64,000 nt of DNA from Ichthyophis bannanicus (GCA_033557465.1 CM066031.1:175491043-175555042), one strand, 5' to 3'. Shown: positions 21,217 to 33,172, numbered from the stretch's first letter. Made by a program: numbers and translations. The notes: generated by a model not told the origin, from the sequence alone.

Positions 21217-23395
21217 TGTAATTAATATATCTAAATATAGTCTTTCTCCAGATGAATTTTCTTTATTAAACAAAGGTCTTTCCTTTGTGCCAAAAAGGAG
21301 TTTGGACCCATTTGATATCCAGGTAGATCTTTATAAGTTCTTTCGTAAGGTGCGCATTCGGCATTTTTTTGCAAATCGCGACACTAATTCCCCGGACGAT
21401 ATATCCATTATTAGCAAGAAATCTACATGGATCCCCCCCTCTAACACAGATCCTGCCATTGAAACATTTGAAAGAGTTGTAACCAAACAAGTCACAGATG
21501 TACTCAAACAACATCGTTCTTCATTTCATAATATCACACATAATGAAAAGAAGGCCATTTTATCTTTACAGAAGAAGTGACATCATAATCAAACCAGCTG
21601 ATAAAGGGGGAGCAATTGTTATAATGGATAAGGAATATTACTTATCTGAAATTTACCGGCAATTAAACGATAGCGTCTTTTATGAGAGACTTGACGAAGA
21701 TCCTACCCAGAATCTTAAAAGAAGTATAGATAATCTAGTGCTATCGGCTTTTGAAATTGGATATATCACTGCAAAAGAAAAGTCCTTTTTGATTGTTGAT
21801 AAACCCATTATTCCCACTTGATACATTATTCCAAAAATCCATAAATCTTTAGAAGCTCCACCCAGTCGATCTATAGTCTCTGCTATTAGCTCCCTTTTAG
21901 AGCCTCTTTCAAAATTCTTGGATTTACTATTACGCCCTTTTGTTCATAATATGTGGTCCTACATCTGGGATTCCACGCATGTTATACAGATATTGTCCAC
22001 CTTTAATCATTTTAGTTCCAAAATCATTTTGGTTACACTTGACGTTGAGTCTTTGTATACCAATGTATTCCAGCTTGACGCATTACATATCATAGAACAA
22101 TGTTTTCTTGAAAGAACGACACACAGACGTATGCCTACAGCTTTTTTGATGACTTTAGCACGTTTAGCACTTTGTGAGAACTTTTTTTGTTTTAGGGATC
22201 TATTTTACAAACAGATTAAAGGGGTTGCCATGGGGTCCTCCATGCCTCCTGATGTAGCAAACTTATACATGTTCAATTTTGAAAAAAGATTTTAAACACT
22301 CATCCTTTTAAGTCCAACATTGCCCTTTGGATACGTTACATTGACGATATTTTAATCCTTTGGAAAGGTACAATGGATGTACTTACCCAATTTAACGTAT
22401 GGATAAATCAATTGGATGATAATTTGCGTTTTCAATTGACCTATGATCTGCATCAGATCCCCTATTTAGACTTACTAATCCAAAAAGAAGAAGATGGTTT
22501 TTCCACTACACTGTATAGGAAACCCACAGATAGAAACAATTTGTTACATTCCACGAGTTTTCATAATCCATCACTCAAGAAAAATTTACTGGTTAGTCAA
22601 TTCCTCAGAGCCAAGAGGATCTGCACCAAGTCCGAGGACTTTGAAACACAGGCCTTTGAAATGAAAGAAAGATTCTTAGCCAGACAGTATCCCCATCGCC
22701 ATATTGATCAAGCCTACACACGAGCCCGTGACACCTCTCGGGATAACTTACTCAAAGTCAAAGAACGGAATGACAACATTGGCATGGTTTGCCCTCTTCT
22801 ATACACCTCAAAATCAAGTAGTATAGTTAAGATATTACAGAAAGAATGGCATTTAGTACAAACTCTGCCTGTTTTTCAAAATTTGAAGCTAACTATTGCA
22901 CATAAGCGCAATACAAATCTACAGAATTTGTTAGTTCCTTCGGCATTTACAGAAAAAAAGATGCTATCTAAATTTAGAGGACAATATCAATGTGGCAAGT
23001 GCTCGGTATGTTTGAATTCTTTACCGGTGCGTAACAATTTTATTCACCCCCATACCAACCAAATATTTCACATCAACGATTCTGCCAATTGTGAAACTAA
23101 AAACGTAATATATGTGATTCAGTGCCCCTGCAAAAAACTGCATGTAGGTAAAACAACACGCAACATCAGGACTAGAATAGTGGAACACAAAAGCTGTATA
23201 AACAGAGGCTTAGTTGACAAACCACTTGTTCAACATTGGCAGGAGGCTAATCATAAAGTCACAGATTTAAAATTTTTTTGTTATAAAACAAGTTAGAACG
23301 AATTGGAGGGGTGGCGACACTGATAAACCATTAAAAGGCTTGAGCAAAAATAAATTTTTGTATTGGACACCATGGTACCAAATGGACTGAATCTA
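21190..23395 (+). pseudogene. Penelope-like reverse transcriptase with GIY-YIG endonuclease, broken
   Basis: The RT starts with 'YSLSPDEFSLLNKGLSFVP' (about 21,240). Then come 'IIIKPADKGGAIVIMDKEYY' (about 21,590), 'PKIHKS' (21,833), 'LVTLDVESLYTNV' (about 22,030, catalytic Asp), 'KGVAMGSSMPPDVANLYM' (22,220) and 'WIRYIDDILILW' (about 22,330, catalytic DD kept). The endonuclease reads 'NVIYVIQCPCKKLHVGKTTR' with 'RTRIVEHKS' (about 23,105-23,190), preceded by a Cys-containing stretch ('CGKCSVC'). A frame change near 21,575, a TGA at 21,819, a frame change within the A-run at 22,281-22,290 and another near 23,295 disrupt it. The protein would nick target DNA and prime cDNA synthesis. Confidence 0.92.
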
Positions 23396-25400
23396 GATAG
23401 GGATTTATCTGTTTTTCTTTGATTCCCATGGCTCATTTAATCCTATTTATTGGTTCTTAATTATTTATTATTTACATTTTATTATGTTTTCTATCTGTAT
23501 AGTTCCTCTGGGCTATTTTAATAGGGCATGGTATGCATTGCCCATGATTGTTCAACATCCCCCCCCCCCCCCCCTGCTTTTTAACGTTTTTTTTACGTCT
23601 TTTACATTAGTAATCTTGTATGGGTTACTTTTTAAGGATCTTATTGGCATCATTTATTGTTCTTATCCCTTTTATGGTGCCCTTTAGTTTCCTTTTATAT
23701 TTAATATTTATTTATTTATTTAATTCACTCATCTTTGATTTCTTTATAGGTAGATATTGTGTTTTTATTTGTTTATCAGAACATTGCCCTCTGCGGTTCT
23801 CGTAGCCATGCTACAATGTGATACTGTTTTTCACCCCGCGGTTTGAGTTCCACACGTTTGAACTACCTCGTTATTTTATTTTGTTCTTTGTAATCATCTT
23901 CATGATGCTTTTGTGGCATAGTTGGCCATACACACACATAAATCCCCCTTGTTCAGACACAAGTTTTTTATAGTTTGCATGCTCTCCCATGGGGCGCCTC
24001 TGTACATATATATGGTTTTGCAAATAAGCTTCCACCAAGTATTATTTTATTTTATTTATTTAACAAACTTTTATATACCGCGACCTTCCGCTGATCAGGT
24101 GCGGTTTACATATAACAGTTAAGGAGACAGAAAGGCATTTCTGTTTTTACATTAAACAATATCATGAACTATGTGCATTAACAATTGAACTTTTAACTAT
24201 TACACTTTTAAACTTTATAGAACTATGTACAATTAACTATGTACAGTTAGTAAAAGAGAGTTCAACAGTATAAACATCATAGACAGTGTCAAGGTCAAGA
24301 TATCTTGAGGCATTGAGGTATTGGTCTCCGTGTGTTATATAGATGTATTACTGCCTGTATACGTTTCACTTTTTACCTTTTCAATTTGAGAGTACCTATG
24401 CAAGTGGTTTATTTTGACATTCTCAATCAACAATGTTTTCCCGCTCCTCGGCAGTCTGCCCCGCCTCCTCTGGCTCCTTTTTCTTCACGCGCATGAGCGA
24501 GCATTTTTTCACTAATTCCCTTGCAATCGGCATGCGGTTACTCTTGAAGCAAAAAGGTACAGAGTTTTCTTTAATCTCTAACTAGTATCATAATTTGCAC
24601 ACTGGGCAGTGTACATTGTATTGCCAACAAAAGTTTTGCAACATTAGATGGCCAGCGGTTTAGCGCATTGAATCCAAACGTGCAATCTTGTCTATAAATT
24701 TCTTCCGCAGTAGTCCTTAGTTTGAAATACTTTTTCAACAGTACCGCTGATTTAACATTATTCTTTGCATGGGCAATTTCACACATATGGGATGTTTTGT
24801 AGTTTACAATTTTAGACACTCGTAATGAAAGTTTTATATATTACATACGTTTTAATTTTGAGTTCAGCTTGCTTACATTTATGTTTTCAGTAGTTCAAGC
24901 TCTCCTTCTTTTGTTCTTCACTCCCACCGACTCACTCCTGCCGTTCCTCAAATATAGACAGGTAATATCGCATATCCTCCTCTTGCTCGATACAATAAGG
25001 CACCATTAGTTTTCACTTGATTAGTCAATGTCTTGTACGTCTCTTAGCAGTACTTACCACATTATAATTGGTACATTGATTTATTGCATTGTATAAGTCT
25101 TGTTTTTAACCTCATTTGTTTTAACCCTTTCATTTATGTTTTGTTAGTGCGACTGTTGTCTTATTAATGCCTTAGAACAATACGGTATAGGACCATCTTT
25201 TTTCTATGGTCTTCAACAAAGGTATTTATATTTTCATTCTTGAGCATAAGTTTCAGTTAGTTCTGCATTATTTGCATTTGAACATTTTTTAAGTGTATTT
25301 TGTTCATTGCTTTGAACTGTTTTTACCTATTTATTGTGTTATAGATAGTGTTTTTTGTGTGTCTGGTTTTATGATTTTAAGCATTTATATGTTTATTTAT
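23396..25400. other. Penelope-like 3' region, AT-rich, no gene
   Basis: A long AT-rich stretch without a recognisable ORF. It includes a C run at about 23,560-23,575 and a SINE-like tail at 24,026-24,130 ('atataccgcgacc' to 'gcggtttacatat'). A minus-strand frame of 82 residues at 24,571-24,819 shows no known motif. Confidence 0.5.
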
Positions 25401-25420
25401 TTTTTAGTCTATGCCTGACG

Positions 25421-25500
25421 AACCCCTGACGAAGGGTAACGAAACACGGCCTGAGTCGAGTCGTCAAGGAAATAATAAAGGCTTTGTCTTTCCACCCCTA
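25421..25500 (+). ncRNA. Hammerhead-like motif in the Penelope 3' end
   Basis: The block 'CTGACGAAGGGTAACGAAAC' (25,426-25,445) resembles the CUGANGA ... GAAA core of hammerhead ribozymes, which established work reports in Penelope-like elements. The presumed stem II between the two core parts pairs poorly by eye, so activity is doubtful. The same phrase occurs in element D at 57,806-57,825. Confidence 0.4.
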
Positions 25501-25560
25501 TCACGCCTTTGACTGGTTGCCTTGGTTTCTGCGTGTTAGTTGCTTTTGCATGGTGAATTA

Positions 25561-26099
25561 TCCTGTTGTCCATGGAGAACCCCCGTTACAGTTAAGCAAC
25601 CTCGCTTTTCAGACCCTCTTCTCCCTCTGTTGTTTCATATGGAGTGAGAGAGAAGTAATATGACCCCTCATTACAGCCTGTTTTGCCTCCCAAACTAGAA
25701 CGCTATCAACATCTGACAGAAAATTGTATTCTAAGTACTCCTCCCATAATGCAACCAATTGATCTGTAAAGTTTAAAAGAGCAAATAACTGCCTATTGAA
25801 TATCAGAATATTCTAAAGCAATAATATAAACACATCTGTTTTCCACTTTTCTTGGCCCTCGAGCTTCGGATTAACTGGTGTCTTTTTAAAGACTACCCCT
25901 CCACAAGGTGCCCTGTATGCGTACTCCCCGAGGAAGGCTGTGACCCTATTCGTCCCTCGCTTGTTGTGTTCTCCTGCTTATTGGTGCAAGGGTCCTGCTC
26001 CCTCTGTGTTCCTGTTACAGTACTATTCAACTTTTTGTTATATGTAAACTGTTTTTGATGGTCTGGAAAAATGCAGCATAATAATTTATAATAAATAAA
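25561..26099. other. Gene-free stretch ending in a retroposon tail
   Basis: No coding sense was recognised. At 26,040-26,120 the phrase 'tatgtaaactgtttttgatg' followed by an AATAAATAAA-type repeat is a typical SINE or LINE 3' tail. Confidence 0.5.
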
Positions 26100-27906
26100 T
26101 AAAATAAAAATAAATAAATAAATCATTAAACCAACTGCTGGGTGTCCATGGTTTCTCTGCACACATGCAATGTGTACTGGCTAGCAGACTGCTGTTAGTA
26201 TGTGCATGGATGGGACACCCAGTTGGTGGGCAGTAGGTGCAGTCTGACTGTGCTTGCTGTGAGTGAAAGTTAGACCTAGGCAGTTGGGAAGTGAGGTCTT
26301 CTAGGCCTACTCCCAGTATTAGTAGTAGGGCCTTAATAGCCATTTCATGTGACTCTAGATGCCCCTTCTCCCCCTGGTAGTAGGTGGCCATGGCATCTGC
26401 AGTGTTAACACTGGCTATAATGCTGCATTATTCTAGGTGGGTCCCAGTCCAAATGTGACTTGCGCATGCAGCAGGACACAAAGTGGCTAGTATATCAGAC
26501 TGCAGAGAATACCTGCCACATGCTGGTAGTGATGGGCAGCTGCAGCACGAGCAGCAGAGATCATGTCTAGCACTGCAGGTACTGAAGAACTGGTGCTAGG
26601 CACCCATCCTCACCCTCAAGGTGACCACAGAAACTTCTCTGTAGGATGGTTTGAAGCTTCTCTGTGCTTATATCACTCAGTGTCGGTTTCTCTTACTGAG
26701 CAGAGGTGATCAGCTGTAGACTGCTGTTCTGCATGTGCATTGCATTATGGGTACTGGTGGGGCTACCCTATACCGGCATACGCAGCAGACATGTTATGCG
26801 GTAACCTGCCGTCTCGTTATATCCAGCCATTGCTGTGCAGAGAGGTGTGGAGGTGTAGCATACTGGTTAGTTCAAGGTCTCCTTGAGCAGGGGGTAGGGG
26901 TTCATTCCCTACCTGTTCTTTTTATGACTGTGCTACTCAGATCATTTTCATGCCTGTAACAGTCAGGGCTCTGCAGATCTGTGCTGCCAGCCCATACCAC
27001 CCTCTCCTCAGCTGCCATCCATCCTTCTGCCCATCTATCTGCCTCTGTCAGCTGTGTACAGTCATGTCTTCTTGTGCAGGCTGCTGCCCCATGACCTACA
27101 CTGGTATCCTTTGCCACATTACGGCTCTCCATGCTTGCCTCTCCTGTGCCTGATCTGCACGGCACCACTACTACTCTGTCCCCCTGTCACTGAAAACATC
27201 CTACCGCTTCTGTCTCCGCTGGGGGACACTCTTCCCCATTCTATATCACACACTGTCATTGCAGCACTGTACATTGGCTTCACGCTGTGCATCGGTACAG
27301 CTGCCTCCCACATACTCATCCGCTTTACTGGCTGCCATATAGCGTGCCCACCGATTATGACAGGTCCATCAACTCCCACATGTCCTTTCTTCCCTCACCT
27401 TTACATTGACATTCCTTTGTGCTCTGTCCAGCATTTGGTTACAGCCTTTTTCCTGCCTTACGGTGCATGATTTCCATCTTAGGGCACCTTGTCTCTCCTT
27501 AGGATGCCTTGTCTCACGTTGGGGCACCTTGTCTCATATTAGGGCACCTTTTCTCCTGTTGGGGCACCTTAGCTATTAAGGCACCTTAACTCCTGTTGGG
27601 GGCCCTTATCCCATGATAGGGCACCTTATCTCATGTTAGGGCACTTTATCTCATGTTGGGCATATTAGGAGAGCACCTTATTTCCTGTGGGGGCACCTTA
27701 TCCCATGTTAGGGCACCTTATGTCATGTTCGGGCATTTTAACAGGGTACCTTATTTCCTCTTAGGGCATCTTAGGATGTCTTTAGGAGCATTAAAGGGCC
27801 CTAACAACCGTTAACACCTAACGCCCCTTACCATATATATTTGCTAATGCCCATTGCTGCGGTCCTGAATGCCTGTTACTTTAATGCCCTTTACTAAACA
27901 TACCCC
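26100..27906. mobile_element. Right part of the large TIR element (non-coding)
   Basis: It ends in 'tttactaaacatacccc' (27,890-27,906), the inverted partner of 17,032-17,048. It contains a second copy of the 'gtgcatggatgggacacc' segment (about 26,195) and the minisatellite at 27,479. No transposase frame is visible. No clear target duplication flanks the pair, and the CR1 cut at 17,031 does not resume at 27,907, so rearrangement is possible. Confidence 0.5.
27479..27778. repeat. Minisatellite, units of about 20-30 bp (TTAGGGCACCTTATCTCATG)
   Basis: About a dozen imperfect copies of 'TTAGGGCACCTTATCTCATG' with variable spacers lie just inside the right end of the TIR element. Although TTAGGG occurs, it is only part of a longer unit, so this is not telomeric repeat. 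Confidence 0.88.
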
Positions 27907-29883
27907 TTAGAATCTCCAGTTTCCACAATTTGGTCTGAAACATAAAGGCACATTTTACAAATGACCCCCAAATGCAATTTGGGATGTCCAAGTTAGAATA
28001 TATATAAAAAAAAGCAGGCATGTCCAAGTTCAGGTATGATCTCACAAATGTGCTGTAGATATGTCTGATATGGATGTCTATGGGGCCATTTACATAGACA
28101 TCCCTGGAATAGTATTCAAAAACAGGGATGCCTAATGGCCCACTGGTTTGGGCTAAGACCAAAGAAGTCATAGTTTAAATCCCACTGCCCTTGTAATTTT
28201 GGGCAAGTCACTTAACTCTACACCTTCTGGATGTTCTAAGGCTAAAGGAAGCACTTTCCTGATGCCTATTCCTGCCTGGAGGAGGTCTAAAGTTGGATGG
28301 AGTTGCAGACATTCCTGACAATTCTGAAATTAAGCTGGGACATCTAAATCCATTGCACTGCTCCAGACACACCTCTATCATGCTCCCTGCCTATTCAAAT
28401 CTTCCCACACCAGGGATATCTTTGGAAGCCATTTGTAAAGTGGCTCCCAGGACAACTCCACATGCACATTTTTAAACATCCAAATTATGACTAAAGCTTT
28501 TAAAATGAGCCCCAATAGTTACTGAGTCTCTTTTCTCACATATGTGAATTTTATTTTGAGAGACCCATTCATCTAGTGATTTTAATTCAGCTCTCAGGTT
28601 TGCCACAGTGTTGGAAATTAGCCAAATGAACGAGCTTAATCTACTTTAATAGCTCCAAAAAGTCAAATATTTTCACTGGTTCTAATCCCACCTCAGCTGA
28701 TTGTTGGTTTGCGCTTCCAACATTGCCCTTGTTACATTCCTGAGGAGACTGTATGCTTATAGGAATTGTGCTAATCTTGACCAGAATCTCAGCATAATTG
28801 GACAAAGCAGCTATTTAAGTTAAGACCAAAATAATAGCCCACACCAAAGTGAAAGTGGTGCAGAAAGTCATTAGAAACACTAGTGAAACAAGTCACTGTC
28901 ACAGTCCAAAGGGTGCAGGAAAAACCAAATGAATGTGCTTTAGGTTCGCTGCACTTAGAAACCATAGAGTTGCAGTCACATCAAGCTTGTTGATCATACT
29001 GACTGTATTGCGGTCCAATCGGGAGACTCTTGCACTCCATTTATACTGGGTGAAATCTAAAGAGGACAGAACATGAAGGCACCTTGAGAGCCCAGTCATG
29101 ATCCACTTATTGCATCAAGCTGCCTCCTTTGTACGTCTGATAACTGCCATGGTCAATTGATCTTGGGATAGGCCATTGATCAAAACTAAAGCTCTCAGTA
29201 GGTTTGCAGGAACATCACAGAAAGGAGATAGTGAGCTTACAGAGCAATCATTTGCCTCAACTCATTGACCAGCAATGATCGCTCCTGGTGACAGGGACAG
29301 TGAGTAAGACTGGGTGAAGGGTGAGCTGTGCAGTAGCTGCATAATGACTCTCTGTAGGCCTTTGAGTTTATACTTCAGAATGCCTGGGCCTCAAGCATTT
29401 ACAGGCTGTTTTATCAGATCTTTAATTCCTGCCACTCTCTCTCCAACTGCTGCCCCCAGGAACCGTTCTGTTCTTGATGTTTTACTTGCTGGGTGTGTGG
29501 GATAAACTTAAAAATGCAGGACAGTTTGAGCCAACTTGGTGACTAAGCATTAATCTTAGCTCCAGCATGCTAGTGCCCCCATTTGTGACACACTTGATGG
29601 CTTGTAGTGCTGCAGCAGCTGCCTTTCAAGCAGGTTTGATTGGAAATACAATAGATGGCAAGCCTCACTGCTGCACTGGAAAAAGCTTCCCTCATAGACC
29701 TTAATAGGGATGAATGGGATGAATCCATGATTGGTTCGGCTCCCTGACTAACCGAACAGGTATATTCTGATGAACGAAAACAAAGCACCAAAGACTTTGA
29801 TGCATACATGCGTAGTGTTTAGGCTGCAGTATTGCACAAACCATGCTAAGGATCCCAGTCTCAAACTTTATATCCCTGTACGG
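27907..29883. other. Gene-free stretch with a degenerate SINE
   Basis: At about 28,128-28,290 a worn CORE-type SINE is suggested by 'ggcccactggtttgggctaa', 'tagtttaaatcccac' and 'gggcaagtcacttaactc'. Beyond that, to 29,883, no gene, tandem repeat or mobile-element end was recognised. Confidence 0.45.
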
Positions 29884-30612
29884 TAGGGTTACCAACTTTT
29901 TCACCGAGAAAAACCCGACACCTGTGGCTCGCCATGCTCCACCCATTCTCCGCCCCTAGTCCCACCCCTGCCCCGCCCCCAGCCCCACCCACAAAAATTA
30001 CCGAGGATACGTGTAGGCTAACTTCCTTGGTCAGATAATAATTAAACTGGGAACCCCAAAATCCAAACATGAAATGTACAACACTGGAGAAATAAAACTA
30101 TAAAGTAATTTCCTCTGGCACTAAACAAAAACGCAAAGATGTTATCAATACACACTTCCCAGACCAGACATATTCCAGTTAATAAATTCAAAATAAAAAG
30201 TATTTTTCTACCTTCTGTTTGGGCGTTTTATTTTTCAGTTGCAATTGCTCCAGTCACTTTCTTCTGGTTTCTTCGTGTCTTCTGCGAGCTATCCATTTGT
30301 CCTTTCTTCTCTTTTAGATGTTTTCCATTCTCTCTCTATTTCAGCTTTAACATACTGATTGTTTCCCTTTTGCTCTTTCCCCCAATTCTTTCCTTATTCC
30401 TTTATCATCCATTAAATTTCACCCTTCTATTCTCAAGCCCCTCACTCTCCCAATACCCAGCCCATCATAGACTTTTCTTCCACACAAAATATTTTTCCCC
30501 TCTCCACTCATTCCCCATCTATTCTAGTCCTCCCCAAAAATCTGTTCCCTTATAGTTCTAGACCCACCCAGCATCCACTCCCTTCTAATCCCATTCTCCC
30601 ATGCCCCACATC

Positions 30613-31490
30613 AGCCCATTTCCAGTCCTATTCCAGCTCTTCATCAGCCCATTTCCAGTGCTAGCCCTCACATCACAGACCATTTCCAGTCCTAGCCCCC
30701 CCCCCAATCACAGCCTATTTCCAGTCCTAGGCCCCCCCCATCACATCCCATTTGCAGTTGGAGTCCCCCCGCACCATCACAGCCCATTTGCAGTCCTACC
30801 CCCCCCCCCCACCATCACAGTCCATTTGCAGTCCTAGCCCCCCTAATCACAGCCTATTTCCAGTCCAAGTTCCCCCTCCCTCCACCATAGCCCATTTCCA
30901 GTCCAAGTTTCCCCCCCCCCATAGCCCTTTTCCAGTCCAGGTCCCCCTCCCCATCACAACCCATTTCCAGTCCATGTCCCCCCACCCCCACATAGCCCTT
31001 TTACAGTCCAGGTCCCCCTCCCCATCACAGCCCATTTTTTTCCTGTCCAATGCCCCCCCATAGCCCTTTTCCAGTCCAGGTCCCCCCCCCCCCTTCACAA
31101 CCCATTTCCAGTCCCCCTAATCACAGCCTATTTCCAGTCCAAGTTCCCCCTCCCTCCGCCATAGCCCATTTCCAGTCCAAGTTCCCCCCCCCCATAGCCC
31201 TCTTCCAGTCCAAGTTCCCCCCCCCCCCATAGCCCTTTTCCAGTCCAGGTCCCCCTCCCCATCAAAACCCATTTCCAGTCCATGTCCCCCCCCCCCCCCC
31301 ATAGCCCTTTTACAGTCCAGGTCCCCTCCCATCACAGCCCATTTCTTTCCAGTCCAAGTCCCCTCCCCCCATAGCCCTTTTCCGGTCCAGGTCCCCCCCC
31401 CCCCCCCATCACAACCCATTTCCCGTCCACTTCCCCCCCCCTCGCCCCTTTCCAGTCCAGTCCCCCTCCCCCCCTCACAGCCCAGACAGT
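30613..31490. repeat. C-rich minisatellite in element A
   Basis: Repeated units close to 'AGCCCATTTCCAGTCC' joined by 'TAG' or 'AAGT' and a run of 5-14 C. The same unit occurs in elements B, C and D and in fragment G. Long proline-rich or glycine-rich frames over it are artefacts of the repeat. Confidence 0.95.
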
Positions 31491-31529
31491 CCTTGGCCTC
31501 CCCCCCCCCCCAAAACCGCGGCTGTCTGA

Positions 31530-31797
31530 GGCTTCAGAGGGAGCCGGGGAAGCCCGCGCGAGGCCCCGGCTCCCTCTGAACAGCTGCCAACGTGAAGAGC
31601 CTTTTCCTTCACGCTGGCGGCTGTTCCTGTGAAGCCGCGAATGCTGGGAAAGGTTAAAGGGCATTGCCTTTAACCTTTTCCACCAATCGCGGCTTCACAG
31701 GAACAGCCGCCAGCGTGAAGGAAAAGGCTCTTCACCCTGGCAGCTGTTCAGAGGGAGCCGGGGCCTCGCGCGGGCTTCCCCGGCTCCCTCTGAAGCC
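31530..31797. repeat. GC-rich palindrome in element A
   Basis: 'ggcttcagagggagccgggg' at 31,530 is mirrored by its reverse complement ending at 31,797. The arms are near-perfect inside, including 'ccgccagcgtgaaggaaaag', and meet at 'aaaggttaaagggcattgcc' near 31,655. A transcript or single strand would fold into a hairpin of about 130 bp. Confidence 0.92.
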
Positions 31798-31965
31798 CTC
31801 CGGGTTGGGAGAAAAGCCGGGTTTTTTGCTCTGGCCCCTCCCGATCTTGCGGCCAGAGCAAAAAAAACGGCTTTTCAAGGGCCGGTTTTGCCTCTGCGCC
31901 GGCAGCCGGCCTGGCCATGGAAAAACCGGCCAGGCTGGCTGAAAACCGGCCAGTTGGCAACCCTA

Positions 31966-32239
31966 CTGTACAGGATATAGTGGGAATGGAGAGATGGCAA
32001 GAGCAGCTGAGAGTCATGCACTGTACAGTTCAGTAGCACTGTGGTACTTTCCTATTTTGTACCCCTTAACTATGTGATTTGAGAGGTCACAGCATGTCAT
32101 AACTATAGGTGGAAACGCCCTAAGTGGCACCAGAAAGATGACCACATTCACACCATATAGCACTTAGAGAAAAACCCTGGCTGTTAGAGCAATGAGAAGG
32201 GACTTGGCTGTATTGACAATGGTGGCCTGCACGTTTCAA
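31966..32239. other. Flank of element A; no gene
   Basis: No recognised feature apart from the target duplication at its left edge. Confidence 0.5.
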
Positions 32240-32825
32240 GAAATGTGCATATTTTAAACAAGGTGATGTGTATATAGGCTGCAGGATAGGTAGGAGGAAT
32301 CCAAAGAAGTTTGCTATCTTACAGCCTATAAACACATAACATTATTGAAAATGTACATAGCAAACTTCTTTGGATTCCTCCTATGTATCCTGCAGCCTGT
32401 ATACACATTAACTTATTTAAGATATGCACAGTACACAGGTAAGAGGAATCCAAAGAAGTTTGCTATGTGCATATTTTAAACAATGTGATGTGTACATAGA
32501 CTGCAGGATAGGTAGGAGGAATACAAAGAGGTTTGCTATCTTAAAGCCTATATACACATAACATCGTTGAAAATGCACATAGCAAACTTCTTTGGATTCC
32601 TCCTACCTATCCTGTAGTTTATGTACACATCACGTTGTTTAAAATATGCACATAGCAAACTTTTTTGGATTCCTCTTACCTATGCACTACGCATATCTTA
32701 AACAAGGTGATGATGTGTATATAGACTGCAGGATAGGTAAGAGGAATTCAAAGAAGTTTGCTATATGCATATTTTAAACAACGTGATGTGTACATAGGCT
32801 GCAGGATAGGCAGGAAGAATCTATG
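32240..32825. repeat. Array of alternating inverted units of about 80 bp
   Basis: A unit containing 'attttaaacaaggtgatgtg', 'ctgcaggataggtaggagga' and 'tccaaagaagtttgctat' recurs in both orientations. The order is forward (32,242-32,321), reverse (32,347-32,435), half plus full forward (32,439-32,540), full plus half reverse (32,567-32,690) and two forward (32,690-32,822). Neighbouring opposite units could form hairpins or cruciforms. No ORF and no known family was recognised. Confidence 0.9.
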
Positions 32826-32910
32826 GTTTTATAGAGATTCGGGTGGGAGGGAGATGGTGAAGTTGTTCAGAGTTTGGGGGATATTAATCCGCATGAGCTT
32901 TATGCTGCTG

Positions 32911-33115
32911 AAGCGTAGTTACTCACCTGTAACAGGTGTTCTCCAGGAGCAGCAGGAATCAGTCCTCATATATGGGTGACCTCGGCGCTGATGGAGCTCT
33001 CGTGCGGAGCATTTCCACAGCTTTCAAAGAAAGCCTTTGGGAATGCAGCGGGCATGCGCGGTCCCCTTCCCGCCCAAGGGTGCCATCTTGCTCAGTCTGA
33101 TGACATAGCTAAAGA
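32911..33115. repeat. DIRS copy 2, inverted terminal repeat (3' end of element)
   Basis: It starts 'aagcgtagttactcacctgt'. Its reverse complement lies at 38,440-38,610. Confidence 0.88.
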
Positions 33116-33172
33116 CAGCAAAAAATCTAAATACAGGATAGGACTGCAACTCCAGGGGAGGAGGGAGGGTCG

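Larger units (their letters stand above)
19376..25560 (+). mobile_element. Penelope-like retroelement with opposed ORF1 copies
   Basis: The plus-strand element has ORF1 (20,182-21,216), RT plus GIY-YIG endonuclease (about 21,190-23,395) and a long AT-rich 3' region to about 25,560. Near 25,426 the 3' region holds a hammerhead-like motif. On its 5' side a diverged ORF1 homologue runs away on the minus strand (19,404-20,183) with start codons overlapping in CATG. The boundaries are approximate. A SINE tail sits at 24,026-24,130 in the 3' region. RT frames are broken, so the copy is inactive. The flanks belong to the large TIR element. Confidence 0.85.
29884..31965. mobile_element. hAT-like non-autonomous element A
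   Basis: The left end 'tagggttaccaac' and the right end 'gttggcaaccctac' (less its last base) form terminal inverted repeats. They are flanked by 'ctgtacgg' (29,876-29,883) and 'ctgtacag' (31,966-31,973), an 8-bp target duplication with one mismatch. Length is about 2.1 kb. The inside order is an AT-rich body shared with elements C and D (from about 30,040), a C-rich minisatellite (30,613-31,490), then a GC-rich palindrome (31,530-31,797). No transposase is encoded, so it needs a hAT transposase in trans. Confidence 0.85.

Noticed and set aside
22373..23296. Reading this 307-residue frame as an independent gene
   Set aside because: It is the C-terminal half of the Penelope RT-endonuclease, separated by a frame change in an A run at 22,281-22,290.
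26735..27470. Cys- and Ser-rich frames of 74-138 residues
   Set aside because: No domain or conserved motif; they lie in the non-coding interior of the TIR element.
27479..27778. TTAGGG words suggesting an interstitial telomere
   Set aside because: TTAGGG is only part of a longer unit (TTAGGGCACC...), never in pure tandem.
30601..31664. Pro- or Gly-Trp-rich frames on both strands over element A
   Set aside because: Translations of the minisatellite; the repeated 'GxxxDWKxA' pattern is the DNA unit read in frame.
32240..32825. CRISPR-like array
   Set aside because: Units alternate in orientation, are not separated by unique spacers of constant length, and the setting is a vertebrate genome.
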